A model generated the notes under the pieces. It did no database searches and was not told where the DNA came from. It saw only the letters and a program-made list of their open reading frames with translations. This document shows positions 7,882-15,268 of a stretch of DNA of 64,000 nucleotides, in pieces. How positions within the stretch are numbered: the stretch's first letter is position 1; each line of letters opens with the position of its first letter. Source of the stretch: Brevibacillus fluminis (GTDB lineage: Bacteria; Bacillota; Bacilli; Brevibacillales; Brevibacillaceae); the NCBI RefSeq assembly GCF_003710825.1, contig NZ_RHHQ01000003.1:186001-250000 (forward strand). Reading direction: 5' to 3'. Made by a program: the position numbers and the translations under genes.

Positions 7882-9195
7882 GTGGCAAAAGAAAGCTTCG
7901 ATAAAGAAATCCAGTTTTTGCGCATGCTTGTCCTTGCAAGCGGCGCTTACAGCCGGCAGCAGTTTGCCGAGCGACTCGGAATCTCTGTACATACATTCGA
8001 TAAAACGCTGCGCCGGTTAAAAGAGATCGTGAATGCCGTCTCCCTCCAGTTGCCCGAAGAGCAAGGCCATGAGTTCGACCGCGCGCTGCGCTTCAATTAT
8101 TATGATTCGGCCGATCCCATGCTGCTTTTCCTCTACCGCGCCAAATCCGTCAAAGAGTCGGAAAGCTACCGTTTCTCCATGATTATCACGGCTTTGCAGA
8201 CGCAAGCGTTGACCGCGATGGAACTGATGGACGTGTGCGCGCGGGATCTCCCGAGTGACTTCCCATTTCCCGATGAAAAAACGATCCGCTCCGACCTCAA
8301 ATATTTGGAGGAAGTCGGTGTTATCCGGCGCGAGGAGGGCGGCCGCCCGTACCGTTACACGATCCACAACGGACTGATTGCGGATTTGAAAGACGACGAG
8401 CTGACGACGCTGTACGATTTCGTCGACGTCATGGCTAATACCCAGGTTCCCTCTGTCCAAGGCTACCTGCTGCGCGACAGTTTGAAAAAAGCGCTGCGGC
8501 AACGTGGCGTTCTACCTGAACGGATGGATCCGTTTTTGTACAAATACCATTACTACTCGCGCATTTTGGATGAGGCCCATCTGGGGATGTTGCTTCAGGC
8601 GATTCACAACCGACGTAAAGTGTCTTTTCTCTATTTTTCGCCGAAAACGAGCAAGCGCTATGCCTCACAAAACACCAACCCGCTATTTGAACGGCAAAGC
8701 GCAGGCAAGCAGGAGACCGTTTTGCCCCTGCAAGTGGTGTACGACCACCAATACGGCAGATGGTATTTGCTCGGCTATACACCGAGGCTCGGCATCAAGA
8801 AGTTTCGCATGGAAGGCTTGACCCAGATCGAAGAACAAGAAGCCGTTCCCGAAGAAGACTTCGCCCACAGGCTTGCACAGCTGGAGGACAAAACACGTTA
8901 CAGCTGGCTCGTCGATACTGGCAATCCGGTACTGGTCAAAGCGCGTTTTTACCATCCGGAAGGGGCCCGGACCAATTTCGTCAAGGAACGGGTTCTTTTG
9001 CAAGGGCAATGGGGACGCATCGTGGAAGAAGACGCGGAGTCGTTCACCTATGAAATCTGGGTAAACGGCACAACGGAGATCAAGCCGTGGCTCCGCAGCT
9101 TCGGGTCGAGCTGCGAGGTTTTGGAGCCGCGCTGGCTGCGAAAAGAGTTCATCGCAGAGTGGAAGGAGATTCAGGCGTACTATGAATCTGTTTGA
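7882..9195 (+). CDS. WYL-domain transcriptional regulator (first of a pair)
   Basis: A 437-aa regulator with an N-terminal helix-turn-helix (YSRQQFAERLGISVHTFDKTLRRL) and a second winged-helix-like region (SDLKYLEEVGVIRREEGGRPY). It also has a WYL ligand-sensing domain containing GRWYLLGYTPR. I prefer the GTG at 7882, because GAGGTG lies 5 nt before it. The ATG at 7864 has no ribosome site. The gene diverges from the Y RNA/rsr operon and overlaps the next WYL gene by 14 nt. WYL proteins bind nucleic acid or nucleotide-like ligands in several systems. Control of the RNA-repair operon is inferred from position. Confidence 0.85.
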   Translation: MAKESFDKEIQFLRMLVLASGAYSRQQFAERLGISVHTFDKTLRRLKEIVNAVSLQLPEEQGHEFDRALRFNYYDSADPMLLFLYRAKSVKESESYRFSMIITALQTQALTAMELMDVCARDLPSDFPFPDEKTIRSDLKYLEEVGVIRREEGGRPYRYTIHNGLIADLKDDELTTLYDFVDVMANTQVPSVQGYLLRDSLKKALRQRGVLPERMDPFLYKYHYYSRILDEAHLGMLLQAIHNRRKVSFLYFSPKTSKRYASQNTNPLFERQSAGKQETVLPLQVVYDHQYGRWYLLGYTPRLGIKKFRMEGLTQIEEQEAVPEEDFAHRLAQLEDKTRYSWLVDTGNPVLVKARFYHPEGARTNFVKERVLLQGQWGRIVEEDAESFTYEIWVNGTTEIKPWLRSFGSSCEVLEPRWLRKEFIAEWKEIQAYYESV

Positions 9196-9988
9196 AAAGA
9201 TTTTCAATTACCAGGTCATGTCCCGCTTGGACGAAACGGGCGCATTCACGATCACCTCGCATGAGCGGGCCTGGCTGAAAACGATGCTGGAGCATCCGGC
9301 TGCCTCAGACGCGTTTTCCGTAGAAACTCTTGAAAAACTGCGTGCGCTCTTACAGCCGGAGCAAAGCCTCGATCTGGGCGACCGATTCCGCGAAAAAGCG
9401 AAGAGCAAGGAAAAGCATGTCTACCACCTGCTCATCAGCCCAATCCGCCGCATTATGCTGGAGCAGGCGGGGATGCACATGACGTTTCGGACCAAAGACG
9501 GCCGTTTGCAAACCGAGCAGAGTGGCTTTCCTTACAAGCTGGAGTATTCCATGGTGAAGCGGGAATGGTATCTGCTTTGGTATCACCTGCGCCATCACAC
9601 GCTGATGTCGACCAAGCTCCAAAATATCGCCTCCATCAGCCCACGCCCGCTCGAAGAACAAGTCACAGCGATCGTCCTAACCGATATCGCCAAAATCATC
9701 GAATCGCGCAAAGAAACCGCCGTGATCGAAGTCATTCCGCTGTACAACAAGGAACTCTCGCGGATTTTGTACGCATTCTCCTGCTTTGAAAAAGAAGTGG
9801 AGTATAGCGACGAGCGTGAAACATACCGGATCAAGCTGACTTTTCAGCTCGAAGAGCGCGAGTACGTTCTCTCCAAGCTGCGTTTTCTGGGCAAACGGGT
9901 CCGGATCCTGGAAGGCGAATACATGCGCAATCGGATGCTGGAATCAACATGGCGGGCATTGGCGAGGTATGGAAAGGACGAATCGTGA
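9182..9988 (+). CDS. WYL-domain protein (second of a pair)
   Basis: A 268-aa protein that overlaps the end of the first WYL gene, so the two are translationally coupled. It carries a WYL-type core (YSMVKREWYLLWYHLRHHT) with the Arg-rich C-terminal strand region FLGKRVRILEGEYMRNRM. I do not see a clear N-terminal helix-turn-helix, so it may act as the partner subunit of the upstream regulator. A heterodimeric WYL sensor for the RNA-repair operon is a reasonable inference, but the target is not proven. Confidence 0.75.
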   Translation: MNLFEKIFNYQVMSRLDETGAFTITSHERAWLKTMLEHPAASDAFSVETLEKLRALLQPEQSLDLGDRFREKAKSKEKHVYHLLISPIRRIMLEQAGMHMTFRTKDGRLQTEQSGFPYKLEYSMVKREWYLLWYHLRHHTLMSTKLQNIASISPRPLEEQVTAIVLTDIAKIIESRKETAVIEVIPLYNKELSRILYAFSCFEKEVEYSDERETYRIKLTFQLEEREYVLSKLRFLGKRVRILEGEYMRNRMLESTWRALARYGKDES

Positions 9989-10063
9989 AATAACAATCAA
10001 AAAAATGGGAGACACTAACCCCTGATTCTGCCATCTATCATACAGAACGGAGGTTGACCCCAC

Positions 10064-10189
10064 TTGGCTGGAAGAAAAGATGAAATGCTGCGCCGCAACG
10101 AAGCTTCTGAAAAAGAGCCATATGAAGCTGAAAAAAGAGACGGCTACGGGGACAAGAAGCTCGAAGGACCGAATCGCCCCGCCGAGTAA
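10064..10189 (+). CDS. Small hydrophilic protein, 41 aa
   Basis: An ORF with a TTG start 10 nt after GGAGG encodes MAGRKDEMLRRNEASEKEPY and then a Lys/Glu/Gly-rich tail ending GPNRPAE. It contains no Cys or hydrophobic helix and is highly charged, like many small spore or stress proteins of Bacillales. A strong terminator follows directly, which supports a separate short transcript. I do not recognise the family. The function is unknown. Confidence 0.55.
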   Translation: MAGRKDEMLRRNEASEKEPYEAEKRDGYGDKKLEGPNRPAE

Positions 10190-10204
10190 CCGATGAAAAA
10201 GAGA

Positions 10205-10243
10205 AAGAAGCGAAGCGCGCACCTGCAGTCGCTTCTTTTTTTA
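10205..10243 (+). terminator. Intrinsic terminator after the 41-aa ORF
   Basis: Stem AAGAAGCGA/TCGCTTCTT with a 15-nt loop and a T-rich tail (TTTTTTTATT). It separates the small ORF from the RNase J gene. Confidence 0.8.
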
Positions 10244-10312
10244 TTCGTAAAAAAACTGGCAATCCTGTACATACTAAAGCCAACCAGGACACAATTTGCA
10301 GGAGGGCTTCCT

Positions 10313-11977
10313 TTGACACATGCGCTTTCCATCTTCGCCTTGGGCGGGGTTTATGAGATCGGCAAAAACATGTATGGCATCCAATATGAGGATGACATCA
10401 TTTTGATTGATTGCGGCTCCAAATTTCCCGATGAGAGCTTACTCGGGGTCGACTTGATTATTCCGGATGTTACCTACCTGCTGGAAAACCAGGACAAAGT
10501 CCGGGGCTTGCTGGTGACTCATGGCCATGAGGATCACATCGGCGGAATCCCTTATTTGCTCAAACAAATCGATATGCCCATATACGGCACGCAGCTCACG
10601 TTGGGCTTGATCGGGGCCAAGCTGAAAGAGCATGGCCTGCTGCAAAAGTCAAAGCTGACACCGATCGATTCAAAAGCGACCATCCGATTTGGCTCGCTCC
10701 ACGTCAGCTTTTTCCAAACGAATCACAGCATCCCCGATTGCCTCGGCATCGTCTGCGAAACACCGGAAGGAACCGTTGTCCATACCGGTGATTTCAAATT
10801 TGACTTGAGTCCCGTGAACAATCAGACCCCGGACATTCACCGCATGGCGGAAATTGGCCAAAAGGGCGTGCTTGTCCTTCTTTCGGAAAGCACCAATGCG
10901 GAGCGTCCCGGTTTCACCCCCTCCGAAAGGCTCGTCGGCGACCATTTGCTTGAGGCATTCCGCAAAGCAGAGAAAAAAATCTTCGTGTCCACCTTTGCCT
11001 CCAATGTCTACCGTCTGCAGCAGGTAGTAGACGCGGCGGAGGCGACGAACCGAAAACTGACGCTCTTGGGACGAAGCATGGTCAATGTCGTGAAAATCGC
11101 TTCAGAGCAAGGCTACTTGCGGATTCCGGAAGGCATGTTGATGGAGTCCGAGGAAGCGGCCGAGCTCGATTCTGACGAGCTGGTCATTCTGTGCACAGGC
11201 AGTCAGGGAGAACCGATGGCCGCCTTGTCCCGCTTATCCACATCGAACTACCGGCACATCAAAGTTCAGCCCGGCGATACCGTCATCTTGTCCGCCACGC
11301 CGATCCCCGGCAACGAACGCAACGTGTCCCGGATCGTAGATAACTTGTTCATCCTTGGCGCCAAAGTCATTTACGGTTCCGGCAGCGTTACCGGCATGCA
11401 TGTATCCGGGCATGGCAGCCAGGAAGAGCTGAAGCTGATGCTTACGCTGATGAAGCCCCAATACTTCATCCCGATCCACGGTGAGTACCGCATGCTCTAT
11501 CAGCATCGATTGTTGGCGGAGGCGATCGGCATCGATCCGAACCACATCTTACTCCTCAACATCGGCGATGTAGTCGACATCCATAACTCGAAGGTCAAGC
11601 AGGAGCGCAAAATCCCTGCTGGAAATACGCTCGTGGATGGCTTGGGGATCGGCGATGTCGGCACGATGATCCTGCGCGACCGCAAACACCTATCTGAAGA
11701 CGGCATCATGGTGGTGGTTGTCACGCGCAGCAAGGCGGATGGCAAAATTTTGACCGGCCCGGACCTTATTTCCCGTGGATTCGTCTATGCGCCCGAATCG
11801 GAAGAACTGATCGAGGAAGCAACACGGATCGCAACCGCCGCACTTCTCCGGCTGCAGGAAGAAAATGTGAACCAGTGGAACCGCTTGAAGCAAGGTATGC
11901 GGGAAGCTGTTGGGCAATTTTTGTATGAAAGGACCAAAAAACGGCCGATGATCCTCCCCATCATCATGGAAGTCTAG
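10313..11977 (+). CDS. Ribonuclease J
   Basis: A 554-aa RNase J of the metallo-beta-lactamase/beta-CASP family, full length (about 555 aa is usual). The zinc motif HGHEDH is at residues 70-75, followed by HTGDFKFD, and the beta-CASP region includes LCTGSQGEPMAALSR and HVSGHGSQEELK. By family it is a cytoplasmic 5'-3' exo- and endoribonuclease in mRNA decay and rRNA maturation. The start is a TTG with GGAGG 7 nt upstream, giving MTHALSIFALGGV, which matches the usual N-terminus. The open frame upstream of it is spurious. Paralogues J1 and J2 cannot be told apart here. Confidence 0.93.
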   Translation: MTHALSIFALGGVYEIGKNMYGIQYEDDIILIDCGSKFPDESLLGVDLIIPDVTYLLENQDKVRGLLVTHGHEDHIGGIPYLLKQIDMPIYGTQLTLGLIGAKLKEHGLLQKSKLTPIDSKATIRFGSLHVSFFQTNHSIPDCLGIVCETPEGTVVHTGDFKFDLSPVNNQTPDIHRMAEIGQKGVLVLLSESTNAERPGFTPSERLVGDHLLEAFRKAEKKIFVSTFASNVYRLQQVVDAAEATNRKLTLLGRSMVNVVKIASEQGYLRIPEGMLMESEEAAELDSDELVILCTGSQGEPMAALSRLSTSNYRHIKVQPGDTVILSATPIPGNERNVSRIVDNLFILGAKVIYGSGSVTGMHVSGHGSQEELKLMLTLMKPQYFIPIHGEYRMLYQHRLLAEAIGIDPNHILLLNIGDVVDIHNSKVKQERKIPAGNTLVDGLGIGDVGTMILRDRKHLSEDGIMVVVVTRSKADGKILTGPDLISRGFVYAPESEELIEEATRIATAALLRLQEENVNQWNRLKQGMREAVGQFLYERTKKRPMILPIIMEV

Positions 11978-11991
11978 CGCATCGCCCATGA

Positions 11992-12026
11992 AAAAATACA
12001 GCCTTACCACCTAAGGCTGTATTTTT
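11992..12026. terminator. Bidirectional terminator between rnj and the 82-aa ORF
   Basis: Perfect 15-bp stem AAAAATACAGCCTTA/TAAGGCTGTATTTTT with a 5-nt loop. The A and T tails make it usable from both strands. The two flanking genes converge on it. Confidence 0.9.
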
Positions 12027-12041
12027 CTGTTGAAACGACCT

Positions 12042-12290
12042 TTACAGATTTTTGGTGATATGAGGCTTGCTGTAATGGCTGGTGCCCCCACCACCTACAA
12101 GCACACGTCCACCTTTTTTGAAAATGATCAACTTCCGCTGATTTCCTGCCAAGAGAACCGTTACCCGCGCATTGTCCGCAGTCGCTACATAGACCACATA
12201 GCCGTTGGAGATAAAGTTTTTCCACTTGCTATCGAATTCAGATCGGAGAACCCGATTCGAATAGACTTGATTCAATTTTTGTCCTTTCAT
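12042..12290 (-). CDS. Small conserved-looking protein of unknown function, 82 aa
   Basis: The ATG at 12290 follows GAGGGGG by 8 nt. A GTG three codons upstream is an alternative. The product is basic and probably beta-rich, with segments NGYVVYVATADNARVTVLL and RKLIIFKKGGRVLVGGGG. It has no signal peptide or membrane helix. It ends at the strong bidirectional terminator at 11992-12026, which supports a real gene. No family is recognised. Confidence 0.55.
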   Translation of the reverse strand: MKGQKLNQVYSNRVLRSEFDSKWKNFISNGYVVYVATADNARVTVLLAGNQRKLIIFKKGGRVLVGGGGTSHYSKPHITKNL

Positions 12291-12416
12291 CACGCTCACC
12301 CCCTCGTACTATCCTATGAATGGGCCGAATCGCTTGATATGGACGAGTTGCACGATTTTATCGTGGAAATGTACATTTGCTAGATTCTGCACATGGATTC
12401 TAGAGGCTCACTGCAC

Positions 12417-12450
12417 AAAAAAACAGCGCTCATCACGAGCGCTGTCTCAT
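12417..12450 (-). terminator. Intrinsic terminator after the aldehyde dehydrogenase gene
   Basis: Perfect stem ACAGCGCTC/GAGCGCTGT with a 5-nt loop and seven T on the minus strand. It ends the sigma-54-driven dehydrogenase operon. Confidence 0.88.
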
Positions 12451-12475
12451 TTCATTCCTACCGACTGCGTTTTGC

Positions 12476-13915
12476 TTAGAGCAGCTGCATGGAGACGTAT
12501 TTCACTTCCAAATATTCATCGATGCCGTAGTGGCTTCCCTCCCGGCCCAATCCGCTTTCCTTCATCCCGCCGAACGGAGCCTGTGCCGTGGAAGGCGCAC
12601 CGTCGTTGACGCCGACGATGCCATATTCCAGATTTTCAGAAAACCAGAACGCTTTGGTCAGCGACTGTGTGAAGACATATGCAGCGAGACCAAACGGCGT
12701 CTCATTGGCGCGTTTGACTGCTTCTTTGTCAGTCGAATAAGTGCTAACCGGCGCGATCGGTCCGAACGTTTCTTCCCGCATGCAAATCATGTCGTCCGTG
12801 ACATCCGAGAGCACGACCGGATTCAGGAAATAACCGGTTGCACCCGCCAGCGCAGGCTCGCCATGGAGCGTGGCCCCTTTGCCGACGGCGTCCTCGATTT
12901 GGTGCCGGACCTTATTCACCGCTTCCTCATCGATCAGCGGGCCGACGTCCACCGCTCCGTCCAGCCCGTTCCCGACGGAAAGCGCTGCGGTCGCTTTGGT
13001 GAACGCTTCGAGGAACGTCTCTTTAATCGACTCGTGCACGAAAATGCGGTTGGCGCAGATGCATGTTTGGCCTGCATTGCGGAATTTGGACTGGATCAGA
13101 CCGGCAACCGCAGCATCGATGTTGGCGTCCTCCGCGATAATGAAGGGTGCCAGACCACCGAGCTCAAGCGACACTTTTTTCATCGTTGCAGCGGCGTTGC
13201 GCATCAGCAACTTGCCGACCGGCGTAGACCCTGTGAACGTGACCTTCCGCACGCGGCTGTCTTCCATCCAGACATCGACGATCTCACCCGGCTTCGTCGT
13301 CGTGACGATGTTGATTACCCCTGCCGGAATGCCCGCTTCCTGTGCACATTCCACCAGCAGCAGCGCAGTCAGCGGCGTCTGTTCCGCAGGCTTGATCACA
13401 GCCGTGCAGCCTGCCGCCAGAGCCGGTGCGATCTTGCGTGTGATCATGGCAGCCGGAAAGTTCCATGGCGTGATCGCCGCCACGACGCCGACCGGCTGCT
13501 TTTGCACCAGAATGCGCTTGGAGCCGGACGAAGCGGGAATCGTCTCGCCGTATACGCGCTTCGCTTCTTCCGCATACCATTTGATAAAGCTGTTGGCGTA
13601 CTGCATTTCGCCCTTCGCTTCCGCCAGCGGCTTGCCTTGTTCGAGCGTCATAACCATGGCGATTTCTTCCAGGCGTGCGTCGATCGCCTGATGCCATTTT
13701 TCCAGCAGGGCTGCCCGCTCATACGCGGTCGTTTTCGACCACGTTTCAAAAGCGGCATGTGCGGCGTCCACCGCCTGTTTCGCCCAGGCCACCGTGCCAT
13801 CCGGAACCGTTCCGACCGTTTCCAGCGTTGCCGGATTGATCACCGGAAACGCCTTGTCCAGATAAACCCATTCTCCGTTTACATACATGCCTTTTTTCAA
13901 TTCAGCTTGTTTCAT
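12476..13915 (-). CDS. NAD(P)-dependent succinate-semialdehyde dehydrogenase
   Basis: A 479-aa aldehyde dehydrogenase of the succinate-semialdehyde group (GabD-like). Visible elements are TPWNFP with Asn152, FTGSTPVGK for cofactor binding, ELGG with general base Glu251, and NAGQTCICANR with catalytic Cys285 and a second Cys287 two residues on, the pair typical of SSADH. It oxidises succinate semialdehyde to succinate. It lies 54 nt after the Fe-alcohol dehydrogenase on the same strand. Together they could convert 4-hydroxybutyrate or 1,4-butanediol-type substrates to succinate. Glutarate semialdehyde is a possible alternative substrate. Confidence 0.88.
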   Translation of the reverse strand: MKQAELKKGMYVNGEWVYLDKAFPVINPATLETVGTVPDGTVAWAKQAVDAAHAAFETWSKTTAYERAALLEKWHQAIDARLEEIAMVMTLEQGKPLAEAKGEMQYANSFIKWYAEEAKRVYGETIPASSGSKRILVQKQPVGVVAAITPWNFPAAMITRKIAPALAAGCTAVIKPAEQTPLTALLLVECAQEAGIPAGVINIVTTTKPGEIVDVWMEDSRVRKVTFTGSTPVGKLLMRNAAATMKKVSLELGGLAPFIIAEDANIDAAVAGLIQSKFRNAGQTCICANRIFVHESIKETFLEAFTKATAALSVGNGLDGAVDVGPLIDEEAVNKVRHQIEDAVGKGATLHGEPALAGATGYFLNPVVLSDVTDDMICMREETFGPIAPVSTYSTDKEAVKRANETPFGLAAYVFTQSLTKAFWFSENLEYGIVGVNDGAPSTAQAPFGGMKESGLGREGSHYGIDEYLEVKYVSMQLL

Positions 13916-13969
13916 GATGCTGTACCCACCTTTCCCTTTTGGCTGTTTTGCTCCGGCTGGTTGAACAGC

Positions 13970-15115
13970 TTAGTAAGCTGCCCGATAAATGTCTTCAATG
14001 TCTTTCTTCCGCAACGCGCGTGGATTGTTTTTCAAAAGGCGCGTCTGCTTCGTTGCTTCCTCCGCCATTTCGACGATGGCCGATTCCGGGATGTTGAACT
14101 CGCGTAGCGATTGCGGAATGTCGACATACCGGCACAGGCGGGTCATGGCCTCGATCGCTGCTTCCGCTGCTTGATCGGCATTCAGCCCATCAACGTTTTC
14201 GCCCAATGCCACCGCGACATCGCGCAGTTTTTCCAGGCATGCGATCTTGTTCCACTTCATGACATACGGCAGCAGCAGCGAGTTGCTGACGCCATGTGCC
14301 ATATGGAAGCGTCCGCCGAGCGGGTATGCCAGCGCGTGCACAGCTCCTACCCCTGCATTTCCAAATGCAAGACCTGCCATCAAGCTTGCCGTGATCATGG
14401 CTTCACGCGATTCAATATTGTCAGGCGCCGCATATGCTTTCGGCAGATGGACCGCGATCAGCTTCATCGCGCCGATCGCCAATGCGTCGGTGACCGGGGA
14501 AGCGAACTTGGAAATGTACGCCTCAACCGCATGCACCAGAGCGTCGACACCACTCGCTGCGGTCACGCTTGGCGGGCACGTTAAGGTCATCAGCGGAGAC
14601 ACGATCGCAACGTCCGGCAGCAAATAAGGGCTTACAATCCCTTTTTTCACTTGCTCCTTTTTATCAGAAAGGATCGAAATGTTCGTCACTTCCGATCCGG
14701 TTCCAGCCGTCGTCGGAATCGCGATCAGCGGAAGGCCTGGTTTTTTGACCAGATTGGTTCCGACATATTGCTCGATGCTGCCTTCGTTCGTCGCCATCAC
14801 TGAGGCCGCTTTGGCGATATCGATCGCGCTGCCGCCGCCGACTGCGATCAAGCCGTCATGGTTTCCTTCGCGGATCTTACGCAGGCAAAGGTCAACGATT
14901 TCAATCTCCGGTTCCGGATTCACATCCGAAAAAATCCCCGCACTCATCGGTAAAAGCGCTTCCACTTGCGCGACGACACCTGCCTGGATCAAAATGTTGT
15001 CCGTTACGATCAGCGGATGCTCCACACCCAGTCGGTCGATTTCGTCCGGGAGCACGCTGAGCGAATCGCGGCCCGTCACCAATTTATTAGCTGCAGCAAA
15101 CGTTGATAGATTCAA
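13970..15115 (-). CDS. Iron-containing alcohol dehydrogenase
   Basis: A 381-aa group III (Fe-dependent) alcohol dehydrogenase. The nucleotide motif GGGSAID is at residues 93-99. Metal-ligand segments are SGVDALVHAVEAY and VHALAYPLGGRFHMAHGVSN, with the expected Asp and His residues. It oxidises a primary alcohol to an aldehyde with NAD. Its pairing with a succinate-semialdehyde dehydrogenase suggests 4-hydroxybutyrate as substrate, but this is inference. It is the first gene of the operon. The ATG follows AAAGGAG, and a clear sigma-54 promoter lies about 40-55 nt upstream. Confidence 0.9.
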   Translation of the reverse strand: MNLSTFAAANKLVTGRDSLSVLPDEIDRLGVEHPLIVTDNILIQAGVVAQVEALLPMSAGIFSDVNPEPEIEIVDLCLRKIREGNHDGLIAVGGGSAIDIAKAASVMATNEGSIEQYVGTNLVKKPGLPLIAIPTTAGTGSEVTNISILSDKKEQVKKGIVSPYLLPDVAIVSPLMTLTCPPSVTAASGVDALVHAVEAYISKFASPVTDALAIGAMKLIAVHLPKAYAAPDNIESREAMITASLMAGLAFGNAGVGAVHALAYPLGGRFHMAHGVSNSLLLPYVMKWNKIACLEKLRDVAVALGENVDGLNADQAAEAAIEAMTRLCRYVDIPQSLREFNIPESAIVEMAEEATKQTRLLKNNPRALRKKDIEDIYRAAY

Positions 15116-15152
15116 GCTGGTATCTCCTTTCTGTTTCTGCTATCACACTTAC

Positions 15153-15168
15153 GCAAGACCCATGCCAA
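15153..15168 (-). promoter_or_regulatory. Sigma-54 (-24/-12) promoter for the adh-aldH operon
   Basis: The minus strand reads TTGGCATGGGTCTTGC, with GG and GC ten bases apart as sigma-54 requires. It lies upstream of the Fe-alcohol dehydrogenase and immediately downstream of a gene for a sigma-54 activator, which fits activator control of the dehydrogenase operon. Confidence 0.85.
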
Positions 15169-15212
15169 GTCCAGAAAGCTTGCCAGATGTAAGCCTTCTC
15201 AAAAATCAGTAC

Positions 15213-15268
15213 AAAAAAGCGAGTAGAAAACGAATCAAATCGATTAAAATGATTCGTTTTCTACTCGC
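15213..15268 (-). terminator. Terminator overlapping the end of the sigma-54 activator gene
   Basis: Perfect 18-bp arms at 15219-15236 and 15251-15268 enclose a 14-nt loop, followed by six T on the minus strand. The distal arm encodes the last residues of the activator, and its stop codon lies in the loop. It shields the sigma-54 promoter at 15153-15168 from read-through. Confidence 0.85.

Noticed and set aside
10193..10312. N-terminal extension of RNase J
   Set aside because: The extra 40 codons contain a terminator hairpin and are absent from the usual RNase J N-terminus. The TTG at 10313 has a good ribosome site.
15219..15268. Palindrome as an upstream activating site for the sigma-54 promoter
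   Set aside because: It overlaps the end of a gene and is followed by six T on the minus strand, so it fits a terminator better. A dual role cannot be excluded.
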